Assembly: GCF_900605495.1 (NCBI RefSeq)
Contig: NZ_LR027603.1
Location: 1,241,997 to 1,305,996, forward strand
DNA from: Bacilliculturomica massiliensis
Lineage (GTDB): Bacteria; Bacillota; Clostridia; Peptostreptococcales; Anaerovoracaceae
DNA length: 64,000 bases
Direction of reading: 5' to 3'
Shown: positions 52,921-60,945 of the stretch, piece by piece
Layout: every line of letters starts with the position of its first letter
How positions within the stretch are numbered: the first letter of the stretch is position 1
The notes under the pieces: model-generated
Database searches by the model: none
The model's input: the letters and a program-made list of their open reading frames with translations, nothing else
Told to the model about the DNA's origin: nothing
Program-made: the position numbers and the translations under genes

Positions 52921-53805
52921 TTATTCGATATTTTGCACCTGTTCCCGTATTTTTTCGATCTCACTCTTCATATCCAGCACCAGATTGGTGATCTCGATAT
53001 CATTGGCCTTCGATCCTATGGTATTGGCCTCCCGGTTCATCTCCTGCACCAGGAAATCCAGTTTCTTTCCATCGGGCTGGTTGCTCTTTGTGATAATGCT
53101 CTCAAGCTGAGAAATATGGCTGTCCAGACGGACCAGTTCCTCCGTCACGCTGCATTTGTCCGCGAAAATAGCCGCCTCCACTAAAATGCGGTCCTCCGGC
53201 ACTGCCACCGTGTCTCCGATCAGCTCCCTGATCCGGTTCCGCAGCTTCTCGGTATAGGACACGGTGACCTGCGGCGAACGCTTCTCCACTTTATCTACCA
53301 TATCGTGGATGAGACGGCCGCGCATGATAATGTCCTCCGCCAACTTTTTGCCCTCTGTCACGCGCATCTCGTTAAGCTTTTCCGCCGCTGCGGCCACAGG
53401 AGCGGCCAGGCTCTGATAGATCGCCTCTTCGTCCTCCAGATCCGGAACGGCCTTCATGACGTCCGGCAGGGACGCCAGATACTGAAGGGATATCTCCTCC
53501 GGCAGCCCGAAGGTATTTGCCAGTTCCTTCATGTTGTCATAGTACTGCCGCGCCACCATAGTGTTGAGTCTGACGGTGGTGTCGTCCTCCGTTATATTCT
53601 CCACATTGATGGAAACGTCGATCTTTCCCCGTCTGGCCACGCCTTTCACCAGCGCCTTCAGCTTCTCCTCCGCAAAGGAATACCGCCTGGGCATCTTTAC
53701 GGTTATATCGCTGTACCTGTGGTTCACCGCACGTATCTCCACGACTACGTTTCTCTTGCCGTCGCTCATCTCGCTTCTTCCGAAGCCTGTCATACTCTTG
53801 ATCAT
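52921..53805 (-). CDS. yicC: YicC/YloC-family endoribonuclease-like protein
   Basis: 294 residues from the ATG at 53805, which has GGGGAGG four bases upstream and gives the family start MIKSMTGFGRSEM. The frame stays open through part of the 121-bp repeat to 54045, but that extension is not expected to be translated. The conserved C-terminal half has SYTEKLRNRIRELIG, VEAAIFADKCSVTEELVRLDSH and the KLDFLVQEMNREANTIGSKAND signature. E. coli YicC is reported as an RNase; the role in Clostridia is not settled. Upstream lie three promoter-like sites in the tandem repeat. Confidence 0.92.
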   Translation of the reverse strand: MIKSMTGFGRSEMSDGKRNVVVEIRAVNHRYSDITVKMPRRYSFAEEKLKALVKGVARRGKIDVSINVENITEDDTTVRLNTMVARQYYDNMKELANTFGLPEEISLQYLASLPDVMKAVPDLEDEEAIYQSLAAPVAAAAEKLNEMRVTEGKKLAEDIIMRGRLIHDMVDKVEKRSPQVTVSYTEKLRNRIRELIGDTVAVPEDRILVEAAIFADKCSVTEELVRLDSHISQLESIITKSNQPDGKKLDFLVQEMNREANTIGSKANDIEITNLVLDMKSEIEKIREQVQNIE

Positions 53806-53905
53806 CTTTCCTCCCCGTCCGGCCGCCGCCGGCACTCTCTCGCCATTCACTCTGATCAACACGCAATATATTTTTTGCTTTTTCACTTTTATTCGTGTTA
53901 ATATA

Positions 53906-54190
53906 GACATTGTACCATAAACACTAAGCTCTGTCTTCACCTTCGGTTCGCCAGTCGCTAAGTGTTCTGGGCACCTGTCATACCGCCGCTCTGGCTTCGC
54001 CTTTGGCTTGCCAATCGCGGGGTATGGACATTGTACCATAAACACTAAGCTCTGTCTTCGCCTTAGGCTTGCCAGTCGCTAAGTGTTCTGGGCACCTGTC
54101 ATACCGCCGCTCTGTCTTCGCCTTCGGCTCGCCAATCGCGGGGTATGGACATTGTACCATAAACACTAAGCTCTGTCTTCAACGTTCGGT
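53906..54190. repeat. 121-bp tandem repeat, two full copies and part of a third
   Basis: Units begin at 53906, 54027 and 54148 (GACATTGTACCATAAACAC), with constant spacing of 121 bases. The third stops after about 40 bases. Each unit is itself two related halves of about 60 bases, sharing CTCTG-CTTCGCCTTCGGC-CGCCAATCGC-like sequence. Each half ends in an imperfect hairpin arm pair (AACACTAAGC with GCTAAGTGTT; ATACCGCCGC with GCGGGGTAT). It fills most of 53806-54247 between yicC and rqcH. No gene is seen in it. Confidence 0.9.
53909..54179 (-). promoter_or_regulatory. Three identical extended -10 promoter-like sites carried by the tandem repeat
   Basis: On the minus strand each unit has AAGACA, 17 bases, then TACAAT with a TG extension (TGGTACAAT). 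Positions are 53937-53909, 54058-54030 and 54179-54151. All point to yicC. The -35 matches only four of six consensus bases, but the -10 is good. Confidence 0.5.
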
Positions 54191-54247
54191 TTTATATCGC
54201 CGGCGATCGGAGATGATAAAATAAAGAAATCTTAAAGGAGTATGACC

Positions 54248-55984
54248 ATGAGTTTCGACGGCCTTGTAACAGGAGCCGTGGCCCGGCAGCTGAACAGTCT
54301 GCTGGCCGGCGGAAAAATAGAAAAAATATACCAGCCGGAGCCGGATGAGATCACCCTTCAGATCCACGCCGGCAAGGAACGGCATAAGCTGTACATCTCT
54401 ACAAACAGCAGCCACGCCCGTATCCACCTGACTCAGTCGGAGGCACGGAATCCTTCCAGTCCCCCAGCCTTCTGCATGCTGCTGCGCAAGCACATTCAGG
54501 GCGGACGCATCCATTCCGTTACCCAGAAAGAGTCGGAACGCATCGTGGAGATCCGTGTAGACACAGTTAACGAAATGGGGTTTTCGGTAAATAAATGTCT
54601 GACTGCGGAAATCATGGGCAAGCACAGCAATCTGATCCTGATCGATCTGTCCTCCAACAAGATCATCGACAGCATCAAACGGATCTCGATCGACGTAAAC
54701 CGCTACCGTCAGATCCTTCCGGGACAGACCTATGTCTATCCGCCCTCCCAGGGCAAGACCTGTTTTTACGATCTGGATCTGCCCCGTCTCGCTGAAATAA
54801 CGGAGGGACGCTGCGCCGCTCAGGCGAAGGCCCTGATGGGCGGACTTCAGGGCGTCAGTCCTGTGATCGCAGGAGAAATGGTATATCTGGCCTCCCTTTT
54901 GACCCACAGACCGCAGGAGGAGCTGACTGCGGAGGATCTGCTGCCCGTACTGCAGAATCACGCGAATGCCATACTGGAAAATCGCCTGCAGCCCTCTGTC
55001 TACATGGATCCGGAAAAAGGTCCTGTAGACTTTCACATCTTTCCCCTTTCGGAGCTGGAGGACTGCTGTGAGCGGAAGCTCTTTGACGACGTGAGTCAGG
55101 CGGCGGACTTTTTCTATACCCACAAAGCCTCATCCAACCGCATTCGCCAGAAATCCTCGGATCTGATCCGGGCGGTGAACGCCCAGCTGGATAAGCAGCT
55201 TTTGAAAAAACAGCGTCTGTCAGAGGATCTGCTGGCGGCGGAAAACTCCGACATCTACCGGCTGTACGGCGAACTGCTCACCGCCAATCTGCACGCGGTG
55301 GACCCCGGGGCGAAAAGCGTGGACGTCCACAACTACTACGACGATTCCCAGCTGACGATCCCGCTGGACGAGCGGTTCTCCCCTGCAAAAAACGCGCAGC
55401 GCTACTTCAAGAAATACGGCAAGGCCAAGACCGCCATAAAGGAAAAGAAGATACAGCTGCTGGATACCGAGGCCGATATCCAGTACCTGGAGTCGGTGCT
55501 GGCCTTCGCGGGCAGCGCGGAAAGCTACGGGGAGATCGAAGCGCTCCGGGAAGAGCTGTGCGACCTGGGCTACCTGCGGCGGCGAAAAATTGCGGGAAAA
55601 CCTGTGAAGCATAAGGCAGATCCCTGGCAGTACGCCACTTCCGACGGTTTTCGCGTGCTCGCCGGACGCAACAACAGGGAAAACGATTATCTCACGTTTA
55701 AGACGGCGGGAAAACAGGATCTCTGGTTTCACACCAAGGATATCCCCGGCTCCCATATTATCCTCTTCACGGAGGGCAGGGAACCCGGCGAGACCGCCAT
55801 CTTTGAAGCGGCGGCCATCGCCGCCTGGCACAGCAAGGGCCGGGATTCCGAAAACGTCCCTGTGGACTATACCCGGGCGCGCTTTGTAAAAAAGCCCGCG
55901 GGGGCCAAACCGGGCATGGTCATCTTCACCGATAACCGCACGGTCTATGTGGACCCGAAGCTGCCCTCCGGTTCAGATCGCTGA
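54248..55984 (+). CDS. rqcH: Ribosome quality-control protein RqcH (NFACT family)
   Basis: 578 residues from the ATG at 54248, seven bases after AAAGGAG; the ATG at 54242 is too close to that site. The N-terminal NFACT-N part has SFDGLVTGAVARQLN and SNLILIDLSSNKIIDSIKRI. A helix-hairpin-helix and coiled-coil middle (about 280-430) follows. The C-terminal NFACT-R domain has DGFRVLAGRNNRENDYLTF and KDLWFH-like DLWFHTKDIPGSHIIL. RqcH recognises stalled 50S subunits and recruits tRNA-Ala to tag nascent chains for degradation. Older annotations call it a fibronectin-binding protein. Confidence 0.94.
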   Translation: MSFDGLVTGAVARQLNSLLAGGKIEKIYQPEPDEITLQIHAGKERHKLYISTNSSHARIHLTQSEARNPSSPPAFCMLLRKHIQGGRIHSVTQKESERIVEIRVDTVNEMGFSVNKCLTAEIMGKHSNLILIDLSSNKIIDSIKRISIDVNRYRQILPGQTYVYPPSQGKTCFYDLDLPRLAEITEGRCAAQAKALMGGLQGVSPVIAGEMVYLASLLTHRPQEELTAEDLLPVLQNHANAILENRLQPSVYMDPEKGPVDFHIFPLSELEDCCERKLFDDVSQAADFFYTHKASSNRIRQKSSDLIRAVNAQLDKQLLKKQRLSEDLLAAENSDIYRLYGELLTANLHAVDPGAKSVDVHNYYDDSQLTIPLDERFSPAKNAQRYFKKYGKAKTAIKEKKIQLLDTEADIQYLESVLAFAGSAESYGEIEALREELCDLGYLRRRKIAGKPVKHKADPWQYATSDGFRVLAGRNNRENDYLTFKTAGKQDLWFHTKDIPGSHIILFTEGREPGETAIFEAAAIAAWHSKGRDSENVPVDYTRARFVKKPAGAKPGMVIFTDNRTVYVDPKLPSGSDR

Positions 55985-56053
55985 CCGTTCAATTTTTAGG
56001 CGATCGGAAAATTTCGTTTAAATAGATCAAATTCTGCAAAAATATGAGCGGAA

Positions 56054-56081
56054 AGAAGGACAAAATGTCCTTCTTTTTTTT
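56054..56081 (+). terminator. Terminator after rqcH
   Basis: AGAAGGACA (56054-56062) pairs with TGTCCTTCT (56066-56074) across an AAA loop, followed by seven T residues. Confidence 0.85.
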
Positions 56082-56234
56082 ACCTTATTACATAATTCGT
56101 GTTATTTATTACATTTAATTATTTTTATGTTGAAAATTATACAAATATTTGCTACGCTTACATTGTGAATACAGGATAAAAAAGTTATCCATTCCAATAC
56201 GCATGATTATATGGTAAAAGAAAGGAAAAATGCT

Positions 56235-56387
56235 ATGAAGAAACGAGCCAATGAGATTGATCGCAAGAATCATTTTAATCACTCCTGCGTGCTGTGTGAC
56301 GGCAGATCTCCTTCCGTCACCTTCTATGGAAAGGCAGTCTGTGAAGAATGTCTCCACTTTGTCAAAGAAAACTTTCAGGATTTGTAA
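56235..56387 (+). CDS. Small Cys-rich protein resembling the sigma-G inhibitor Gin (CsfB)
   Basis: 50 residues from the ATG at 56235, with AAAGGA eight bases upstream. The product has a basic N-terminus (MKKRANEIDRKNHFNHS), then CVLCDG, eight residues, FYGKAVCEECLHFV and a short tail ending FQDL. The CxxC...Y-K--C--C layout matches Gin/CsfB, the zinc protein of Bacillus that holds sigma-G inactive until engulfment ends. Length also fits. It stands alone between rqcH and the flavin reductase gene in an AT-rich stretch (55985-56234) where I see no clear promoter. The identification is by pattern only; another zinc-ribbon protein is possible. Confidence 0.6.
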   Translation: MKKRANEIDRKNHFNHSCVLCDGRSPSVTFYGKAVCEECLHFVKENFQDL

Positions 56388-56525
56388 AGGAACTTTCCCT
56401 TTCCTTCGTCCGCAGAAAAACGCATCATGAAGTAATTGGAGGACATGTTCCGGACTGAATTAACTGGTGGACACCTCCTCTAAGTCCGCTTCCTGTATTC
56501 CGCCGAGTATAAAAAAGTTTCCTTT

Positions 56526-56621
56526 GGAAACATGATTCGCCCTACGGGCTTACTTTCCTAAGGAGACTTTTTTGAAACATACGGAAATATCAGCAAACGA
56601 TATTTCCCATGTTATAAAAAA
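56526..56621 (-). repeat. Dispersed post-terminator repeat, copy C
   Basis: Closest to copy A. Read away from the flavin reductase gene (minus strand) it starts TTTTTTATAACATG. It continues with the 9-bp pair GGAAATATC/GATATTTCC around seven bases, then GTATGTTTC-AAAAAAGTC. A CTCCTTAGGAAAG hairpin, GCCCGTAGGGC and GAATCATGTTTCC complete it. In 56388-56525 I see no other gene. Confidence 0.75.
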
Positions 56622-56655
56622 GAGCTCTGCATTTGATCCTGCAGCGCTCTTTTTT
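56616..56655. terminator. Terminator of the flavin reductase gene (can act both ways)
   Basis: A stem GAGCTCTGCA with TGCAGCGCTC (one mismatch) and an 8-base loop is flanked by six A residues on the left and six T residues on the right. The A-run belongs to repeat copy C. Confidence 0.8.
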
Positions 56656-56689
56656 ATCTTCTGATGGTCGTGGGACGATCTCCGCCGTC

Positions 56690-57328
56690 TCATTTTCTGC
56701 CGTCTTTCTGCTCTTTCTTTCTGTATTTCTGCCTGCGCTCGCCGGCGATGCGCTTCTTTGTCTTCGGCTTCATGACGGAGTAGCCGAATCGGCCCAGCGG
56801 CCGTTTCTGAAGACCGAAATACTCGCCGTGGCTGTAAGCTACCAGGCCCGCCCTTTCCAGCTCCAGCCTGCCGTTTTCGTCCATGAGAGAGGTGTCTACG
56901 TGAACGGAGATGATCTCCGCCAGAAACATGTCGTGGGTGGGAAAGGCTTTCATCTCCAGGACTCTGCACTCCAGATTGACAGGAGATTCTGCGATCATAG
57001 GACACTTTACCAGATCCGCCTTCTCCTTCGTCAGAGAAAGTTCGGCAAACTTATCTACATTTCTCCCCGAGCGCACGCCGCAGAAATCCGCGGCTCTGGT
57101 CAGAGCTTCCGTGGTCAGGTTGATCACAAATTCCCCCTCCCTCTCGATCACATCGTGGGAAAAGCGGGATCTTTGAACGGATACATAGGTGATGGGCGGC
57201 TCTGAGTTGACGATACCGGTCCAGGCGATGGTTATAATATTTTCTTCTCCCGGTTTCGACCCGCAGGAGACCATCACCGCCGGTACGGGATTCAGCATGG
57301 TGCCGGGCTTAAACGTAGTTTTACTCAT
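56690..57328 (-). CDS. Flavin reductase-like FMN-binding split-barrel protein
   Basis: 212 residues. The split-barrel flavin reductase pattern has MLNPVPAVMVSCG at the start, NIITIAWTGIVNSEPPITYVSVQRSRFSHDVI, the EFVINLTTEAL strand and DKFAELSLTKEKA. The C-terminal 30 residues are very basic (Lys/Arg rich), beyond the usual domain. Such proteins bind FMN and reduce flavins or other substrates; the substrate is unknown. It overlaps the end of the rluD-like gene by eight bases. Confidence 0.85.
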   Translation of the reverse strand: MSKTTFKPGTMLNPVPAVMVSCGSKPGEENIITIAWTGIVNSEPPITYVSVQRSRFSHDVIEREGEFVINLTTEALTRAADFCGVRSGRNVDKFAELSLTKEKADLVKCPMIAESPVNLECRVLEMKAFPTHDMFLAEIISVHVDTSLMDENGRLELERAGLVAYSHGEYFGLQKRPLGRFGYSVMKPKTKKRIAGERRQKYRKKEQKDGRK

Positions 57329-58259
57329 ATTTTGCCTCCAGTTTGTTCAGTATTGATTGAAACTCCTGTGGTAAAGGACTTTTAAATTCCATGTATTCTC
57401 CGGTGCGGGGATGGATGAAGCCCAAAAGCCAGGCGTGCAGTACCTGTCCCTCGGCGCCGAAGGCCGTCTTCCTGGGACCGTAGAGGGGGTCGCCCAGCAG
57501 CGGATGGTGAATATGGGCCATGTGAACGCGAATCTGGTGCGTCCTGCCTGTCTCCAGACGCGCCTCGATATGCGTGTAAGCTCCGCCGAAACGCTTCAGG
57601 ACCCTGTAATGTGTCACAGCCCGTTTTCCGCCCTGCTCTGTCACCGCCCTGCGCAGACGGTTTTTCGGATCGCGGCCGATGGGCGCGTTCACTGTTCCCC
57701 GCTCCTCCTTTATATTGTACAGGGTCACGGCCTGATAGGCCCGGGTAATGCTGTGAGCTTCCAGCTGCTTTGCCAGCCCGCTGTGTGTGAAGTCGTTTTT
57801 GGCCGCCATGAGAAGGCCGCTGGTATCCTTATCGATGCGGTGCACGATCCCCGGCCGGATCACCCCGTTGATGGAAGACAGATTTCCGCAGTGATACAGC
57901 AAGGCGTTGACCAGCGTACCGTCCGGATTGCCCGGAGCCGGATGGACCACCATTCCTTTGGCTTTGTCCACCACCACCAGATCATCGTCCTCATATACGA
58001 TGTTCAGGGGCAGATCCTGGGGTTCTGCGGGAAGTTCTCTGGCTTCCGGCAGAAAAAGTTCGATCACGTCTCCCCGGCGCGCCTTATACTTTTTGGAACT
58101 CTCGTCCTTTCCGTTCACCCTCACATTGCCTGAGGCGATCAGTTTCTGGATATAACTCCGCGAGGTTTCCTCCATGAAAGCCGAAAGAAGAGCATCCAAA
58201 CGCTGCCCTTCTCTTTCACTTTCCTCTATCTGAAATGTATAAGTCTCTCCCCGGTCCAT
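57321..58259 (-). CDS. rluD: RluD-family pseudouridine synthase
   Basis: 312 residues from the ATG at 58259, one base after the lspA stop, with AAGGTG upstream inside lspA. An N-terminal S4 RNA-binding domain (about 15-75: RLDALLSAFMEETSRSYIQKLIASG) precedes the catalytic domain with Asp in GIVHRIDKDTSGLLMAAK. RQIRVHMAHIHHPLLGDPLYG-like sequence follows (HQIRVHMAHIHHPLLGDPLY). It isomerises uridines, probably in 23S rRNA. The exact target (RluD or a relative) is not certain. Confidence 0.92.
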   Translation of the reverse strand: MDRGETYTFQIEESEREGQRLDALLSAFMEETSRSYIQKLIASGNVRVNGKDESSKKYKARRGDVIELFLPEARELPAEPQDLPLNIVYEDDDLVVVDKAKGMVVHPAPGNPDGTLVNALLYHCGNLSSINGVIRPGIVHRIDKDTSGLLMAAKNDFTHSGLAKQLEAHSITRAYQAVTLYNIKEERGTVNAPIGRDPKNRLRRAVTEQGGKRAVTHYRVLKRFGGAYTHIEARLETGRTHQIRVHMAHIHHPLLGDPLYGPRKTAFGAEGQVLHAWLLGFIHPRTGEYMEFKSPLPQEFQSILNKLEAKYE

Positions 58260-58260
58260 A

Positions 58261-58737
58261 TCAGTCACCTTTTCTCTCCCGTTCCTCAGACCTGCGCTCC
58301 ACATGTCTCTCCCAGAAAAGAACGTAAAAGATCAACAGAGCGCAGCCGCAGCAGACGGCGATATCGGCCACGTTGAAGATCGGCCACACGCGAAAGTCGA
58401 AAAAATCGACCACATATCCTTTTGTCAGCCGGTCGATGAGATTTCCCACTCCGCCGGCGATGATGAAGGCGAAGGACAGACCGGCCATCCGGTGCAGAGT
58501 CTTCCCTTTCAGGATCAGATAACCCAGCAGAGCCGCTATGGCCGCTCCGCTGATGATCAGCAGAAGCGTCTGACGGTTCTGCAGGATGCTGAAGGCCGCG
58601 CCGAAATTCTGGATATAGGTGATGTGAAAAATACCGTCGACCACGGGTATGCTCTCATTCAGCGCGACTCCGGACTGTATGAGATATTTTGTGAACTGAT
58701 CGGCTGCAATCAGCACTGCGATGATTAGATAATACAA
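58261..58737 (-). CDS. lspA: Lipoprotein signal peptidase LspA
   Basis: 158 residues starting with TTG at 58737, directly after the divIVA stop; GGAGAGG lies eight bases upstream. Four membrane helices. The two catalytic Asp are in GGVGNLIDR and FNVADIAV, and NFGAAFSIL marks the conserved Asn region. It cleaves the signal peptides of lipoproteins such as the binding proteins in this window (DctP, MetQ, GlnH, Ger(x)C). The C-terminal tail is very basic. Confidence 0.95.
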   Translation of the reverse strand: MYYLIIAVLIAADQFTKYLIQSGVALNESIPVVDGIFHITYIQNFGAAFSILQNRQTLLLIISGAAIAALLGYLILKGKTLHRMAGLSFAFIIAGGVGNLIDRLTKGYVVDFFDFRVWPIFNVADIAVCCGCALLIFYVLFWERHVERRSEERERKGD

Positions 58738-59364
58738 TTAGTATTCCTCTCCGGTTCTCAAATTTGTGATCGTCTTGAACATGTCGTCCGGCGCGTCGCG
58801 GAAACTCTGCGCGGAAGGGATCTCCGCCGTACCTGCGGCGGGAGTCTCCTCGCGGATCACGGTGTCGGAACCGCCGGCGCCCAGCTCTCCCAGTCTGTCC
58901 CGTTCCATCTCGGAGAACAGTTCCGCCGTCAGCGTATCGAACTTCTCAAGCTCAGACTCCAGCAGACTCCTGTATCTGGTGCGGAAAGAACTGACTCGAT
59001 TGTGCAGGGACAGCGCTTCTTCCTTCAGGCGTTCCACAGAATCCCTGGCCTCCCGCTGGATCAGTTCCGCGTCGAGAGAGGCGTTTTTCAGGAGAATGGA
59101 CGCCCTCTTCTCCGCGCTGGCGGAAATATCGCTCATCAGCGCTTTGGCCGCTTCCAGCGTGTCGATGACAGCGCCCTCGGAGCCTTTGTAGCGCTCCACT
59201 TCCGAACTCAGGCTTTTCACCTGCATTTTCAGCTTCTGGTTCTCGTCGATGAGTTTTTCCAGATCCAGAGTGACCAGATCGAGAAATCCGTCCACATCCT
59301 CTTCCTTGTAGCCCCGGACCCCTTTGGCAAAGACCTTGTTCTGAATATCCAATGGAGTAATCAT
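58738..59364 (-). CDS. divIVA: DivIVA-domain cell-division/polarity protein
   Basis: 208 residues. It begins MITPLDIQNKVFAKGVRGYKEEDVDGFLD in overlapping pieces, the membrane-curvature-binding DivIVA start with the crossed-loop FxKGxRGY sequence. A coiled coil of about 110 residues and a flexible C-terminal tail follow. DivIVA marks septa and poles and recruits division or sporulation proteins. It sits in the sepF-yggT-divIVA-lspA-rluD series found across Firmicutes. Confidence 0.93.
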   Translation of the reverse strand: MITPLDIQNKVFAKGVRGYKEEDVDGFLDLVTLDLEKLIDENQKLKMQVKSLSSEVERYKGSEGAVIDTLEAAKALMSDISASAEKRASILLKNASLDAELIQREARDSVERLKEEALSLHNRVSSFRTRYRSLLESELEKFDTLTAELFSEMERDRLGELGAGGSDTVIREETPAAGTAEIPSAQSFRDAPDDMFKTITNLRTGEEY

Positions 59365-59374
59365 GCAAAACCTC

Positions 59375-59677
59375 CTAATATATAATGATAAGCAGCACTC
59401 TCACAATGAGAGTGTTCAGAATTTCCAGCGCAAGTATGGCGATAACCGGCGCGAAATCCAGTCCGATCCGGTAAGCCAGCCCCTGGGTCAGACGGCGCCA
59501 GGGAGCGATGAACGGCTCCACCAGCTCGCCCATCCTGGTGTAGAGACCATACAGCCTGCTGTTTGGCGGACAAAACCACGAGAGCAGACAGTACAGCACG
59601 ATCAGACTCGACATCACCTGAAAAAATAAGTTAACGGCAGTTATCAGTATTCCCATTGATTCACCAATTATTTCCAT
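59375..59677 (-). CDS. yggT: YggT-family membrane protein
   Basis: 100 residues with two main membrane segments (about 8-33 and 72-98). The family pattern LLSWFCPPNSRLYGLYTRMGELVEPFIAPWRRL is visible in pieces, with the WF-P-N and EP-L-P-RR positions. Function is not well known; it is linked to cell division or osmotic tolerance. It overlaps sepF by ten bases. Confidence 0.88.
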   Translation of the reverse strand: MEIIGESMGILITAVNLFFQVMSSLIVLYCLLSWFCPPNSRLYGLYTRMGELVEPFIAPWRRLTQGLAYRIGLDFAPVIAILALEILNTLIVRVLLIIIY

Positions 59678-60192
59678 GGGCTTTTGATATTGTCGCCAAA
59701 GCCCACGCCTTTCTGATCCACAGTGGATGATACATCCACATTCTCGGGAGCAAACACGAAAATATTGTTCGCGATCTTCTGTACGTTTCCGTTGAGCGCA
59801 TAGGTCGCTCCGCTGAGAAAGTCAAAGATTTTCCGCGCCGTGTCGGATTCCAGCTTTTCCAGATTAATGATGACCGGCTTCTTCGCCTTCAGGTTGTCCA
59901 CCAGCTTCGGGCTCTCGTCGAACCCCTTAGGCTCGATCACTACCATTTTAAACTGACTCGTAATTCTGCCTGTCGGCAACATATTATTCTGCATCGGCAC
60001 CACCCTGTTATCCTTACTGCTGTCTTTCAGCTCCGCCCGCGGCGGCTGACTGTAGGAGTTCGGTCTCACGTCCACCGATCTCCGTTCGGCTGCCCCCGTC
60101 ACAGGTTCATCGTCATCGTAATAATCGTCATCGTCGTCGATCTCTTCGATCCCCACAAGTACTTTCAGCTTGTTGAAAAATCCGTCACCCAT
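59668..60192 (-). CDS. sepF: Cell-division protein SepF
   Basis: 174 residues from the ATG at 60192, nine bases after GAGG; an in-frame TTG at 60240 has no such site. The N-terminal amphipathic membrane anchor is MGDGFFNKLKVLVGIEE. An acidic stretch of Asp and Tyr follows, and the C-terminal SepF domain has FKMVVIEPKGFDESPKLVDNLKAKKPVIINLE and ARKIFDFLSGATYALNGNV in parts. SepF tethers FtsZ to the membrane. Confidence 0.93.
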   Translation of the reverse strand: MGDGFFNKLKVLVGIEEIDDDDDYYDDDEPVTGAAERRSVDVRPNSYSQPPRAELKDSSKDNRVVPMQNNMLPTGRITSQFKMVVIEPKGFDESPKLVDNLKAKKPVIINLEKLESDTARKIFDFLSGATYALNGNVQKIANNIFVFAPENVDVSSTVDQKGVGFGDNIKSPWK

Positions 60193-60240
60193 TCTTTTCT
60201 TCCTCGTTTCTTCGTAAATTATCCGCCAATTGCTTCGCAA

Positions 60241-60945
60241 TTATTGTTTTTTGCTGTAATCCCGCTCGCCAAATATGGAGGTGCCCACCCTGATCAGATT
60301 GGAGCCCTCTTCGATCGCCACGCCGAAATCGTGGGACATCCCCATGGACAGATATTTAAAATCCAGCCTTTCGTGGGAGATCTGCGCAAACTTATCGTAG
60401 AGCTCTTTCACCTGGCGGAAATAGATCCGCACGTCCTCCGGATTTTCCGCATAGGGCGCGATATGCATGAGACCCCGTATGCGTACGTTGGGACAGGTCT
60501 CCAGCACATCCCGGATCAGCTGATCCGTCTCCTCCGTGGAAATGCCGAACTTGCTCTCCTCCTGAGCCGCATTGATCTGGATCAGGATATCCATGGTCAG
60601 GCCGTGACCGGATGCACGCTTGTTGATCTCCTGGGCCAGATGGAGAGAATCCACCGAATGGATCATTGCTACTTTGTCGATGATGTATTTGACTTTGTTG
60701 GTCTGCAGATGTCCGATGAGATGCCAGCGCACCGGTTTGACGCTGTCAAACTTGTCCACTACTTCCTGGACTTTGTTCTCTCCGATGTCGGTAATGCCCG
60801 CCTCGATGGCTTCATTGATCTCTTCCGGCGTTCTGGTCTTTGTCACGGCCACCAGCAAAACGTCTTCGCCCCGTCTGCCGCAGCTCTCTGCGATCCGTTC
60901 CTTTTCCGCGTTGATCGCCGCGATGTTATCACGAATCTTTCCCAT
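60241..60945 (-). CDS. yggS: Pyridoxal-phosphate homeostasis protein YggS
   Basis: 234 residues. A single-domain PLP-binding barrel with the cofactor Lys in LLVAVTKTRTPEE, GENKVQEVVDKF, RWHLIGHLQTNKVKYI and the C-terminal phosphate-binding LSMGMSHDFGVAIEEGSNLIRVGTSIFG. It buffers vitamin B6 in the cell. It overlaps the HlyD-like gene upstream by 17 bases and precedes sepF by 48. Confidence 0.95.
   Translation of the reverse strand: MGKIRDNIAAINAEKERIAESCGRRGEDVLLVAVTKTRTPEEINEAIEAGITDIGENKVQEVVDKFDSVKPVRWHLIGHLQTNKVKYIIDKVAMIHSVDSLHLAQEINKRASGHGLTMDILIQINAAQEESKFGISTEETDQLIRDVLETCPNVRIRGLMHIAPYAENPEDVRIYFRQVKELYDKFAQISHERLDFKYLSMGMSHDFGVAIEEGSNLIRVGTSIFGERDYSKKQ

Noticed and set aside
53906-54190. 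The 121-bp repeat as a CRISPR array or as an N-terminal extension of YicC.
   Set aside because: The whole unit is repeated, with no unique spacers. The open frame through it exists only in part, while yicC has a perfect ribosome site and family start at 53805.
56430-56510. Possible insertion-sequence end (GGAGGACATG and GGTGGACACCTCC segments).
   Set aside because: No transposase frame, no matching second end and no target duplication could be seen.
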